This document shows positions 8,873-16,451 of a DNA stretch of 64,000 nt, in pieces; positions within the stretch are counted from its first letter, which is position 1, and each line of letters opens with the position of its first letter. Below the pieces are notes generated by a model. The model did not search any database, was not told the origin of the DNA, and saw only the letters and a program-made list of their open reading frames with translations. The DNA is from AC-32 sp963821495. GTDB lineage: Bacteria; Actinomycetota; Thermoleophilia; Gaiellales; Gaiellaceae. The translations under genes were made by a program, and so were the position numbers. The DNA is taken from contig CAWGEA010000003.1 of assembly GCA_963821495.1 (NCBI GenBank), positions 434,001 through 498,000 of the forward strand, read 5' to 3'.

Positions 8873-10030
8873 GTGAGCGAGCACGACACCGACATCGAAT
8901 TCGACTTCTTCGAAGACGAGCCGCCGACACAGGAGACCTCGCGGACCGAGCGGCTGATCCCGGGCCGCGGGCCGCGAGGGCCGCAGCGGCCGCCTCGCGG
9001 ACCCACGAACCTGACGCCGCTGCTGCGGCTGGTGGGCCTGGTCGCCTTCGCGATCCTGATCATCGTCCTGCTCGTGCTCTGGGTCCAGAGCTGCCAGGAG
9101 GCCGGCAAGGAGAAGACCTACAAGGGCTACATGAGCAAGGTCTCCGAGGTCGCCGGCTCGTCGCAGCAGGTCGGCCGTCAGCTGAGCCAGGCCCTGCTCG
9201 CGCAGGGGCTGAAGGAGGCGCAGGTCGAGCAGCGCATCGGCAGCCTCGCGAGGCAGGAGCAGCTCGACGTCGAGCGCGCCCGCGAGATCACGCCGCCCGG
9301 CACGCTGCGCGACGAGCACAACGCGCTGATCCAGGCGCTGCAGTTCCGGGTCAGCGGCCTGAGCGGCCTCGCGAGCGCCCTGGCCGCAACGGCGAAGACG
9401 AAGGACGCGACGCGCGCGGGGAGCGTGCTCGCCGGGCAGATGCAGCGCCTGCTCGCGAGCGACGTGATCTACGACGACTCGTTCAAGGGCCCGGCCGAGG
9501 CCGAGCTGAACCGGCAGGGGGTCACGGGCACCAGTGCGAGCGGCGGCCCGCTCGTCCCCGACTCGAACTTCCTGCAGAGCTCCGACCTCGTCACCACGCA
9601 GGCGATGGTCACCGTCCTCGGCAAGATCCGCGGCGGCTCGGTGACGTCGCCGAGCCAGGGCGGCCTGCGCGGGACGAACCTCGTCTCCGTGAAGGTGCAG
9701 CCGAACAATCAGGAGCTGAGCACGTCGACCACGAACACGATCATCGTCCGCACGAGCATGACCTTCCAGGTGACCGTCGAGGACTCCGGCGACTCGCAGG
9801 AGGCGAACATCCCGGTCACGCTTACGATCCAGCAGGCGAGCGGCAACATCGTCAAGCACGCGACGATCGGGTTCATCAACCCGGGCGAGCAGAAGACGGT
9901 CAGCTTCTCGAACTTCCCGGCGGTGAACTTCGGCGTGCAGGCGACGGTGAAGGTCGAGGTGCAGCCGGTGAGCGGCGAGACGAAGACCGACAACAACTCG
10001 GCCGACTACCCGGTCATCTTCTCCGCCTAG
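8873..10030 (+). CDS. Membrane-anchored extracytoplasmic protein with CARDB-like C-terminus
   Basis: Protein of 385 residues of unknown function. An acidic then Arg/Pro-rich cytoplasmic N-terminus (about 1-45) leads to one transmembrane helix (about 50-70), followed by a helical region predicted to lie outside the membrane (70-210). The C-terminal beta-rich domain (about 285-385) contains features of CARDB-type cell-adhesion folds (VTVEDSGDSQEANIPVTL and the ending TDNNSADYPVIF). GTG 8873 is chosen because the charged N-terminus begins there and upstream sequence is the divergent promoter region. DUF4446 follows four bases after its stop, so the two are probably co-transcribed. Confidence 0.82.
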   Translation: MSEHDTDIEFDFFEDEPPTQETSRTERLIPGRGPRGPQRPPRGPTNLTPLLRLVGLVAFAILIIVLLVLWVQSCQEAGKEKTYKGYMSKVSEVAGSSQQVGRQLSQALLAQGLKEAQVEQRIGSLARQEQLDVERAREITPPGTLRDEHNALIQALQFRVSGLSGLASALAATAKTKDATRAGSVLAGQMQRLLASDVIYDDSFKGPAEAELNRQGVTGTSASGGPLVPDSNFLQSSDLVTTQAMVTVLGKIRGGSVTSPSQGGLRGTNLVSVKVQPNNQELSTSTTNTIIVRTSMTFQVTVEDSGDSQEANIPVTLTIQQASGNIVKHATIGFINPGEQKTVSFSNFPAVNFGVQATVKVEVQPVSGETKTDNNSADYPVIFSA

Positions 10031-10034
10031 GCGC

Positions 10035-10517
10035 GTGAGCGTCTCGAGCACGACCGCCGCCTGGATCGCGATCGCGGCGGCGGCCGTCGCGGTGCTCGCG
10101 CTCGCCGCCGTGTTCTGGGTGCTGACGCGGATCCGCCGGCTGCGGGCGGGCCAGGCGGTGCTGCTCGGCGACGGCAAGACCGACCTCGTCGACTTCGCCG
10201 TCTCCCTCCAGGGCCGGATCGACGACCTCCATGGCGCGGTCGACGAGATCGCCGCCGGCCTGGTGCGCATCGACCGCCGCGTCGACGGCTCCGTCACCAA
10301 CACCTCGATCGTCCGCTACGACGCCTACGAGGACACCGGCGGCCACCAGTCGGCGTCGCTGGCCGTGCTCGACTCGGCCCGCTCGGGCGTCGTCGTGACC
10401 GCGATCCAGGGCCGCGATTACGCGCGGATCTACATGAAGGAGCTCGACCGCGGCCGCGCCTCGATCGCCCTCTCGCCGGAAGAAGCGGAAGCCGTTGAGA
10501 GGGCCATGTCCCGCTAA
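10035..10517 (+). CDS. DUF4446 family membrane-anchored protein
   Basis: Protein of 160 residues with one N-terminal transmembrane helix (about 8-30), a helical stalk with alternating charged residues (35-85) and the conserved DUF4446 core. The core is recognisable by RYDAYEDTGGHQSASLAVLD and the GRDYARIYMKEL segment. Function is unknown for the family, which is common in Actinobacteria and Firmicutes. The GTG start lies four bases after the upstream stop. Its own TAA stop forms the first bases of a -10-like element for the next gene. Confidence 0.85.
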   Translation: MSVSSTTAAWIAIAAAAVAVLALAAVFWVLTRIRRLRAGQAVLLGDGKTDLVDFAVSLQGRIDDLHGAVDEIAAGLVRIDRRVDGSVTNTSIVRYDAYEDTGGHQSASLAVLDSARSGVVVTAIQGRDYARIYMKELDRGRASIALSPEEAEAVERAMSR

Positions 10518-10520
10518 AGT
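10515..10520 (+). promoter_or_regulatory. Candidate -10 element of a leaderless promoter (HNH gene)
   Basis: TAAAGT, beginning with the TAA stop of the DUF4446 gene, lies eight bases before the ATG at 10529. No Shine-Dalgarno sequence is present between them. This fits the TANNNT-plus-6-to-9-bases arrangement seen repeatedly in this window. Confidence 0.45.
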
Positions 10521-10528
10521 TTCGCGCG

Positions 10529-11059
10529 ATGCAGCAGGTTCTCGTCCTGAATGCGAGTTACGAGCCGCTGAACGTCACCACCGTTCGCCGTGCGCACGTG
10601 CTCGTGTTCAAGGGCAAGGCGGAGGTGATCGAGGAGCTCGACCAGCCCCTCAGATCGGCGACGGGAGCGTTCCCGTGGCCGCACGTGATCCGGCTCGTCC
10701 AGTACGTGCGCGTGCCGCGGACGCTGCAGCGCAAGATCTCGCGCCGGGCCCTGTTCGCCCGCGACGGCTGGCGCTGTATGTACTGCGGCACGACCAGCGG
10801 GCGCCTGACGCTCGACCACGTCGTCCCGCGCAGTCGTGGCGGCGGATCGGTCTGGGAGAACGTCGTCACCTCGTGCGCGCCCTGCAACATGCGCAAGGGC
10901 AACCGGCTCCCCGACGAGGTCGAGATGACGCTGCGCAAGCCGCCCCGCGCGCCCGCGCCGGTGCTCTTCATCCACCTCGCCACGCCGAAGATCCCGAACC
11001 GCTGGCAGCCGTATCTGCACGGCCTCGGCGATTCGGCACCCGCAGCGGCGACCGGCTGA
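10529..11059 (+). CDS. HNH endonuclease family protein
   Basis: Protein of 176 residues, widespread in Actinobacteria. The N-terminal half (MQQVLVLNASYEPLNVT) is the conserved family start. The HNH/zinc core covers about residues 75-130: CMYCGTT, then DHVVPRSRGG, then a second zinc pair in CAPCNMRKGN. These supply the CxxC...CxxC zinc site and the catalytic His. Cellular role is not established; homologues are chromosomal housekeeping-type genes, not restriction enzymes. No partner methylase is nearby. Confidence 0.88.
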   Translation: MQQVLVLNASYEPLNVTTVRRAHVLVFKGKAEVIEELDQPLRSATGAFPWPHVIRLVQYVRVPRTLQRKISRRALFARDGWRCMYCGTTSGRLTLDHVVPRSRGGGSVWENVVTSCAPCNMRKGNRLPDEVEMTLRKPPRAPAPVLFIHLATPKIPNRWQPYLHGLGDSAPAAATG

Positions 11060-11118
11060 TGTGACGCCGGCTGCGGCCGGCGGCGTACCTCCCGCGGAAC
11101 CCGAACCGGGAGGACCAG

Positions 11119-11820
11119 ATGAGACTCGTGCACCTGACCCTGCTCGCGGCCGCGCTCGCGGCTGCAGTGGCGCTCGCCGGCGTCGGCCGGCCCGACACTG
11201 CGCGCGGCTCAGCCCCCGACGCGCGCAGCGTGACCGTCACGGGAACGGCGAGCGTCCAGGCCGTCCCCGACCAGGCCGGCTTCTCCGCGGGCGTGGCGAC
11301 CGACGCGGCCACGGCGCGCTCGGCGCTGGCCGCCAACGCGACGAAGACGGCGAGCGTGATCCAGGCGCTCCGCGCCGCCGGCGTCGCGAAGGCCGACCTG
11401 CAGACCCAGGACGTCTCGGTCTCGCCGCGCTGGAACGAGCGCGGCCGCCAGGACGGCTTCACCGCGCACACCTCCGTGCAGGTCCACGTGCAGGACGTGC
11501 GGCAGGCGGGACGCCTGATCGACGCCGCTGTGGCCGCGGGCGCGACGGAAACCTCCGGCCCGAGCTTCGACCGCGGCGACCGGGACGCGCTCTACCGCGG
11601 CGCGCTCAAGGACGCGTTCGCGGAGGCGCGGCTCAAGGCCGCGACGCTTGCGGGCGAGGCCGGCGCGAGCCTGGGCCGCGTGCTGCGCATCGAGGAGTCG
11701 TCCGCGACGCCCCAGCCCGTGCCGCTCGAGATGCGGGCGATGGCCGACGGCGCGACGCCCGTCGAGCCCGGCAAGCAGGAGGTGCAGGCGAGCGTGACGG
11801 TGACCTTCAGCCTCGCGTGA
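11119..11820 (+). CDS. Secreted SIMPL (DUF541) domain protein
   Basis: Protein of 233 residues with a signal peptide (about 1-25, hydrophobic LLAAALAAAVALAGV). A SIMPL/DUF541 domain covers the rest, identified by VTVTGTASVQAVPDQAGFS near the start and the C-terminal VQASVTVTFSLA strand. A strong ribosome binding site (GGGAGGA) precedes ATG 11119. It converges on the sulfurtransferase gene, and the two reading frames overlap by 14 bases at their 3' ends. Members are periplasmic or surface proteins of unknown activity. Confidence 0.88.
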   Translation: MRLVHLTLLAAALAAAVALAGVGRPDTARGSAPDARSVTVTGTASVQAVPDQAGFSAGVATDAATARSALAANATKTASVIQALRAAGVAKADLQTQDVSVSPRWNERGRQDGFTAHTSVQVHVQDVRQAGRLIDAAVAAGATETSGPSFDRGDRDALYRGALKDAFAEARLKAATLAGEAGASLGRVLRIEESSATPQPVPLEMRAMADGATPVEPGKQEVQASVTVTFSLA

Positions 11821-12502
11821 CCGGCAGCCCGAGCTGCTCCCACTCGCTCCAGGAGCCGGGATACAGCCGACCTTCGCGGCCGGAGAGCCAGAGGCGGTGC
11901 AGAGTGACGCAGGCCGTCACGCCGGAGCCGCAGTAGGCGATGAGCTCGCCCTCGGGGAGCTTCGGCAACGGCTCGTCCCAGGGAGCGTTGCGCGCGCCGG
12001 GCACGCGTCCGGGGACGCGGTCGATCGGGTTCGGCTCGCCGCGGAAGCGCTCGGGCCTGCGCGTGTCGACGATCACCAGCTGCTCGAGCCGCGCCGCGAG
12101 CTCCTCGGCCTCGATCGTGTCCCGCTCACGCGCGCGCGGGGTGAACTCGGCGGGCTCGACCTGCTCCTCTCCGCCGGCGAGCGGCCCGTGCCAGGCGTCC
12201 TGGTCGAGCACCGCGCAGTCGTCGTGGCCCAGGTGGCGGAGAAGCCACCAGAGCCGCTCGGGGCCGCCCATGTTCCCGTAGGCGACGACGAGGGCCCCGT
12301 CGCCGATCCCGGCCCGCGAGGCCGCCCACGCGAAGTCGTCGGGGTCGGGTAGCGGATGCCGCCCGCGTGGGCCCGGCGGCGCAGACAGGTCCTCGTCCAC
12401 GTCGAGGTAGGACGCGCCGGGAATGTGGCCCTCGAGGTAGAGCTCCCGCCCGCGCCCGGGCGAGCCGAGCTCCCAGCGGCAGTCGACGAACTGGTAGCGC
12501 AT
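11807..12502 (-). CDS. sseA: Thiosulfate/3-mercaptopyruvate sulfurtransferase (two rhodanese domains)
   Basis: Sulfur transferase of 231 residues with an inactive N-terminal rhodanese domain (1-115) and a catalytic C-terminal domain (125-231). The active-site cysteine C191 lies in CGSGVTAC, the loop typical of mercaptopyruvate/thiosulfate sulfurtransferases. The domain opening segments DCRWELG and VDTRRPERF are also present. It is shorter than most SseA proteins (about 280 residues) but both domains are complete in outline. ATG 12502 is chosen from the domain start; the frame remains open upstream as shadow sequence. Confidence 0.87.
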   Translation of the reverse strand: MRYQFVDCRWELGSPGRGRELYLEGHIPGASYLDVDEDLSAPPGPRGRHPLPDPDDFAWAASRAGIGDGALVVAYGNMGGPERLWWLLRHLGHDDCAVLDQDAWHGPLAGGEEQVEPAEFTPRARERDTIEAEELAARLEQLVIVDTRRPERFRGEPNPIDRVPGRVPGARNAPWDEPLPKLPEGELIAYCGSGVTACVTLHRLWLSGREGRLYPGSWSEWEQLGLPVTRG

Positions 12503-12513
12503 GCCCTCCCAGG

Positions 12514-12657
12514 CTAGGCGAAGGCGCTGCGGAAGGCTCCGGGGCGCAGGGCCAGGGGCCGCTTGCAGCGGCCGCACCAGCTCTCGCTCGAGCCCTTCTG
12601 CTTCGATCGCTCCTGCAGGAGCGGCTTGTCGCAGGTGCACTTCTCGGCGTTCTTCAT
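12514..12657 (-). CDS. Zinc-ribbon-like microprotein coupled to amt
   Basis: A 47-residue basic protein, last gene of the glnA-glnB-amt operon. Its ATG overlaps the amt stop as ATGA, so it is almost certainly translated by coupling. Two cysteine pairs (CTC near residue 7 and CGRC near residue 28) suggest a small zinc ribbon. The remainder is rich in Lys, Arg and Ser. I do not recognise a named family. The coupling to the transporter gene is the main evidence that it is real. Confidence 0.62.
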   Translation of the reverse strand: MKNAEKCTCDKPLLQERSKQKGSSESWCGRCKRPLALRPGAFRSAFA

Positions 12658-14042
12658 GCGGCCTCCTCGATCGATGGTGGCGGCGCCGGCGGACGGTGCG
12701 GGTGCGCGTGGCCGAGCAGGTGGCCATGCGACTCGGTGCCGTAGCCACCGGGGACCGGGATGTAGAACTCGGGGTAGCCCCACATGCCGTGCTCGCTGAC
12801 GTCGAGGCCGGCGGTCTCCGTCTCCTCCTCGACGCGGATCCCCCACAGGTGCTTCAGGGTCCAGAGGCAGCCGAACGAGGCGCTGAAGGTGAACGCGCCC
12901 ACGGCGGCGAGGCCGATCAGCTGCACCCAGACCTGGTGGAGCGAGCCCGTGTAGACGAAGCCGCCCCGGCCGGTGTTCAGGGTCGCCGCCAGCGCCGGAA
13001 CCGCGAAGAGGCCCGTCGCGAGCGTGCCCCAGACGCCGGAGACGCCGTGCACCGCGACGGCGCCGATCGGGTCGTCGATGCCGATCCGCTCCACCGCGAG
13101 CACGCCGACGACCGCGATCACGCCCGAAACGGCGCCGATCACGACCGCCGCCCACGGCGCCACGAATCCGCACGCGGCGGTGACGGCGACGAGGGCCGCG
13201 AGGACGCCGTTCAGCATCATCGAGATGTCGGGCTTGCGCAGCACGAGCCAGGCCGTGAGAGCGCCGCTGACCGCACCGGCCGCAGCCGCGAGGTTCGTCG
13301 TCAGCGCCACGTAGGCGAAGAAGCCGACCCGGTCGCCGGTGACGACGGACAGCGTCGAGCCCGGGTTGAAGCCGAACCAGCCGAACCAGAGGATGATCGT
13401 CCCGAGCACGGCGTACGGGATGTTGTGGCCTGGAATGGCGTTACCCCGGCCGCCCTCGAACTTGCCGATCCGCGGCCCGAGCAGCAGCGCGCCCGCGAGC
13501 GCGGCCAGCGCACCCTGGTAGTGGACCACGGTCGAGCCGGCGAAGTCCTGCATCCCGAGGCCGAAGAGCCAGCCGCCGCCCCAGACCCAGTGCGAGGTGA
13601 CCGAGTAGATCAGCGTGAAGGCGGCCCCGAAGACGAAGTAGACCCAGAGCTTGGCGCGCTCGGCCATCGCGCCCCAGACGATCGCGAGCGAGACGCCGGC
13701 GAAGACGACCTCGAACAGGTAGCCGGCCGCGCCGGGGACGGTGGTGAAGAACGAGTACGGCGCCTGCCCGATCGCGAGCAGCGAGTCGACCGAGGGCGCA
13801 AAGCCGCTCGTGCCGACGAGCCGGTTGCCGTCGCCGAAGGCGATCCCGAAGCCGACCGCCCAGTAGACGAGCGAGCAGACGCCGAAGATCAGCACGTTCT
13901 TGCCCGCGATGTGAGCGGCGTTCTTCATCCGCGTCAGGCCCGCCTCGAGGAACGCGAAGCCGGCCTGCATGAACATCACGAGCACGGCCGCGACGACCAC
14001 CCAGAGGGTGTTCGCGGCGATCAGCAGGTTGCCGTTGCTCAT
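12654..14042 (-). CDS. amt: Ammonium transporter Amt
   Basis: Ammonium channel of 462 residues with about eleven transmembrane helices. The twin pore histidines are recognisable in VVHYQGALAALAGA and AVHGVSGVWGTLATG. The N-terminal family signature (FMQAGFAFLEAGLTRMKN) and the later FGFNPGSTL segment are also present. The C-terminal cytoplasmic tail (GLDVSEHGMWGYPEFY) keeps the conserved GLDVSEHG segment and then carries a His/Pro-rich extension. It overlaps glnB upstream and the microprotein downstream by ATGA junctions, the classical glnB-amt pairing through which P-II gates the channel. Confidence 0.95.
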   Translation of the reverse strand: MSNGNLLIAANTLWVVVAAVLVMFMQAGFAFLEAGLTRMKNAAHIAGKNVLIFGVCSLVYWAVGFGIAFGDGNRLVGTSGFAPSVDSLLAIGQAPYSFFTTVPGAAGYLFEVVFAGVSLAIVWGAMAERAKLWVYFVFGAAFTLIYSVTSHWVWGGGWLFGLGMQDFAGSTVVHYQGALAALAGALLLGPRIGKFEGGRGNAIPGHNIPYAVLGTIILWFGWFGFNPGSTLSVVTGDRVGFFAYVALTTNLAAAAGAVSGALTAWLVLRKPDISMMLNGVLAALVAVTAACGFVAPWAAVVIGAVSGVIAVVGVLAVERIGIDDPIGAVAVHGVSGVWGTLATGLFAVPALAATLNTGRGGFVYTGSLHQVWVQLIGLAAVGAFTFSASFGCLWTLKHLWGIRVEEETETAGLDVSEHGMWGYPEFYIPVPGGYGTESHGHLLGHAHPHRPPAPPPSIEEAA

Positions 14043-14383
14043 GCCGCCTCCTCCAGCGGGCGGCCGGTGCGGTGATGCGTGACCTGCGTGACGGGCGTCG
14101 TCCAGACGAGCCCGTCGCCCGACTCGTTGCCGCTGCGGGCCGAGTCCGCGACCGTCGCCGCCACCGCGGCCGCGAGCTCGTCGGCCACGACGAACGTGAG
14201 CAGCGCTTTCGGCAGGAAGCGCGACTCGAACACGCGCCCGCGGTACTCGTGCGTGATCCCGCGCTCCCGCCCGTGGCCAACCGCCTCCACGACGGTGACG
14301 CCGACGTGCCCGGTCTGCTCCTCGACCGCGTCGATCACGATCTCGACCCGCTCGCGCAGGACGACCGCTTCCACCTTCGTCAT
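14039..14383 (-). CDS. glnB: P-II-family nitrogen regulatory protein, atypical
   Basis: Trimeric signalling protein of 114 residues that would bind Amt or glutamine synthetase. The family framework is clear: VTVVEAVGHGRERG, YRG at the T-loop, FLPK and FVVADE. Several functional positions differ from the canonical protein when aligned from memory. The uridylylated tyrosine at the tip of the T-loop (Tyr51 in E. coli) is F52 here. The ATP-contact lysine of GDGK is Leu92, and Arg101 corresponds to His103. There is also a one-residue insertion before the T-loop. It overlaps the acetyltransferase upstream and amt downstream (both ATGA). It may respond to ligands differently from standard P-II or act without covalent modification. 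Confidence 0.88.
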   Translation of the reverse strand: MTKVEAVVLRERVEIVIDAVEEQTGHVGVTVVEAVGHGRERGITHEYRGRVFESRFLPKALLTFVVADELAAAVAATVADSARSGNESGDGLVWTTPVTQVTHHRTGRPLEEAA

Positions 14384-14877
14384 CTCACCACCTCGCTTCT
14401 CCGCTCGACCAGGACCGTGTCGCGCCAGACGCCGTGCAGGCGGCCGATTCGTTCCCGCGTGCCGACGACGCGGAAGCCGAAGCGCCGCAGCAGCCCCAGG
14501 CTCGCCACGTTCTCGGGAAAGACACTCGTCTGCAGCGTCCAGATCCAGGCCCGCTCGCAGCTCTCGACCAGCGCAGCCAGCAGCTCGGCGCCGACGCCCT
14601 GGCCGCGTGCCTCCTCGCCGACGTAGACGCTCAGCTCGGCGACGCCCGCGTAGCAGGGGCGCGACGAGACCGGCACGGCGGCGATCCAGCCGCACACGCG
14701 CCGGTCGCGTTCCGCCACGAGCCGCTGGGCGAGGTGCGCGGCGTCCCAGGCCTCCCAGGTCGGCACCTCCGTCTCGAAGGTCGCGTTACCTGTCGCGATT
14801 CCCTCGCCGTAGATCCGCGAGACCTCCGGCCAGTCGCCCGGCCGGAGGTCTCGCACGACAAGCGCCGTCGCGATCAA
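14380..14877 (-). CDS. GNAT acetyltransferase of the phosphinothricin/methionine-sulfoximine type
   Basis: N-acetyltransferase of about 165 residues. It carries the phosphinothricin-acetyltransferase-like opening (RDLRPGDWPEVSRIYGEGIA then ATFETEVPTWEAW) and the acetyl-CoA loop ELSVYVGEEARGQGVGAELL. The family includes enzymes that acetylate amino acids and glutamine-synthetase inhibitors such as phosphinothricin and methionine sulfoximine. Its position between glnA and glnB fits that substrate range. The start is uncertain: only TTG (14904 or 14877) or GTG (14856) is available. TTG 14877 is the first that does not overlap glnA. It is coupled to glnB by ATGA. Confidence 0.82.
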   Translation of the reverse strand: MIATALVVRDLRPGDWPEVSRIYGEGIATGNATFETEVPTWEAWDAAHLAQRLVAERDRRVCGWIAAVPVSSRPCYAGVAELSVYVGEEARGQGVGAELLAALVESCERAWIWTLQTSVFPENVASLGLLRRFGFRVVGTRERIGRLHGVWRDTVLVERRSEVVR

Positions 14878-14881
14878 GCGG

Positions 14882-16327
14882 CTAGCAGTCGTAGTAGAGG
14901 GCAAACTCGGCCGGGTGCGGGCGAAGCCGCACGACGTCGACCTCGTTCTCGCGTTTGTAGTCGATCCAGGTGCGGATCAGCTCCTCCGAGAAGACGCCGC
15001 CCTCGAGCAGGAACTCGTGGTCGGCCTCCAGCGCGTCGAGCGCCTCGGAGAGCGAGCCGGGCACCTGCGCGACCCCGCGGTCCTCCTCGAAGAGGTCCCA
15101 GTCCGCCGGCTCGCCCGCATCGAGACCCTTCTGGATCCCGTCGAGGCCCGCCATCAGCATGGCCGAGAACGCGAGGTACGGGTTGGCCGCCGCGTCGGGG
15201 CAGCGGAACTCGATCCGCTTCGCCTTCGGCGACTCCGAGTACATCGGGATCCGGATGCAGGCCGAACGGTTGCGCTGTGAGTAGACGAGGTTGACCGGAG
15301 CCTCGTAGCCCGGCACCAGCCGCCGGTACGAGTTGGTGGTCGGCGCGCAGAAGGCGAGCAGCGCCGGTGCGTGCGCGAGCAGGCCGCCCACGTAGGCGCG
15401 CGCGAGCTGCGAGAGCCCGGCATAGCCCGACTTGTCCGCCATCAGCGGCGTGCCCTCCTTCCAGAGGGACTGGTGCGTGTGCATTCCCGAGCCGTTGTCG
15501 CCGTACAGCGGCTTCGGCATGAAGGTGACCGTCTTGCCCGCCGCGCCGGCGACGTTCTTGACCACGTACTTGTAGGTCATGATCTGATCGGCCATCCGGG
15601 TGAGCGTCTGGTAACGGAGGTCGATCTCGCACTGGCCGCCGGAGGCGACCTCGTGGTGGTGGAACTCGCAGGGAATGCCCAGCCGCTCCAGCGTCAGCAC
15701 CATCTCCGTGCGCAGGTCGGCGAGCGTGTCGTGCGGCGCCGGCGGGAAGTAGCCCTCCTTCGGCCGCACCGTGTAGCCGAGACCCGGCGTGCCCGAGTTC
15801 CAGTGGCCCTCGGCGGAGTCGATCTCGTAGTGGGACTTGTGGTCGGCGAGCTCGTACGAGACCGTGTCGAGGACGAAGAACTCGCACTCGGGGCCGAAGT
15901 AGGCGGTGTCGGCGATCCCGGTCTCCTGCAGGTAGTCCTCGGCCCGCTTCGCGATGCGCCGCGGGTCCTTCGCGTACGGCTCGCGTGTGATCGGGTCGAC
16001 CACCTCGCAGACCAGTGAGAGCGTCGGCGTGGCGCAGAACGGGTCGAGCACCGCGCTCGAGGGATCCGGGACCAGCAGCATGTCCGACTCGGAGATCCCC
16101 TGCCAGCCGCGGATCGAGGAGCCGTCGAAGCCGAGGCCCTCGTCGAAGGCCGACTCGTCGAAGGCTGCGAGCGGCAGCGTCACGTGCTGCCACGCGCCGA
16201 GCAGGTCGCAGAACTTGAGGTCGACCATCTGGGCCTGCGTGCGATCCGCGAACTCGAGTGTCTCCTTCGGCTCGGGCCGCTTCGCCGCGCCGTTCGCCAG
16301 GTAGTGCCTCGCCTCTTCCGCCGCCAT
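14882..16327 (-). CDS. glnA: Glutamine synthetase type I-beta
   Basis: Dodecameric ATP-dependent ammonia-assimilating enzyme of 481 residues. It is assigned to the GSI-beta branch by its length, the insert around KSHYEIDSAEGHWNSG and the C-terminus RENEVDVVRLRPHPAEFALYYD. Substrate and metal motifs include FDGSSIRGW, the GPECEFFVLD strand, NGSGMHTHQSLW and NRSACIRIP. The tyrosine adenylylated in GSI-beta enzymes appears replaced by Trp (the ADWDLFEED segment). ATG 16327 is supported by an excellent ribosome binding site (GAAAGGAG). It heads the acetyltransferase-glnB-amt-microprotein operon and is preceded by a leader hairpin described separately. Confidence 0.95.
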   Translation of the reverse strand: MAAEEARHYLANGAAKRPEPKETLEFADRTQAQMVDLKFCDLLGAWQHVTLPLAAFDESAFDEGLGFDGSSIRGWQGISESDMLLVPDPSSAVLDPFCATPTLSLVCEVVDPITREPYAKDPRRIAKRAEDYLQETGIADTAYFGPECEFFVLDTVSYELADHKSHYEIDSAEGHWNSGTPGLGYTVRPKEGYFPPAPHDTLADLRTEMVLTLERLGIPCEFHHHEVASGGQCEIDLRYQTLTRMADQIMTYKYVVKNVAGAAGKTVTFMPKPLYGDNGSGMHTHQSLWKEGTPLMADKSGYAGLSQLARAYVGGLLAHAPALLAFCAPTTNSYRRLVPGYEAPVNLVYSQRNRSACIRIPMYSESPKAKRIEFRCPDAAANPYLAFSAMLMAGLDGIQKGLDAGEPADWDLFEEDRGVAQVPGSLSEALDALEADHEFLLEGGVFSEELIRTWIDYKRENEVDVVRLRPHPAEFALYYDC

Positions 16328-16349
16328 TCCGTCTCCTTTCGGACCAAAG

Positions 16350-16384
16350 AAAAAGGGCCTAGGACTCCGTGAGTCCTGAGGCCC
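16350..16384 (-). terminator. Intrinsic terminator in the leader of the glnA operon (probable attenuator)
   Basis: On the minus strand GGGCCTCAGGACT pairs with AGTCCTAGGCCC to form a 12-bp stem with one bulged C, a CACGG loop and a TTTTTC tract. The T-tract ends 23 bases before the glnA start codon, with the ribosome binding site between. There is no space for a promoter downstream of it, so any transcript reaching glnA must pass through this hairpin. It could also end the protease transcript upstream, but glnA expression would still require read-through. Confidence 0.85.
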
Positions 16385-16425
16385 CGATGCCTCCGCGCCC
16401 GCCTTCGGCGGCGAGCACTGGCCGC
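16378..16425 (-). promoter_or_regulatory. Candidate two-hairpin antiterminator element upstream of glnA
   Basis: Two potential stem-loops precede and overlap the terminator. The second (16378-16393) pairs GAGGC with GCCTC around the six-base loop ATCGGG, and its 3' arm lies inside the terminator's 5' arm, so the two structures are mutually exclusive. The first (16408-16425) pairs GCGGC with GCCGC around C-AGTGCT-C, a six-base loop closed by a C-C mismatch. Fourteen bases separate them. Both loops have A at position 1 and G at position 4, the known signature of ANTAR-protein RNA targets. A TAGGTT at 16426-16431 could be a -10, but it would place the transcript start inside the first hairpin. 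Confidence 0.45.
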
Positions 16426-16451
16426 AACCTAGCGGAAGACGCGGACGGCGT

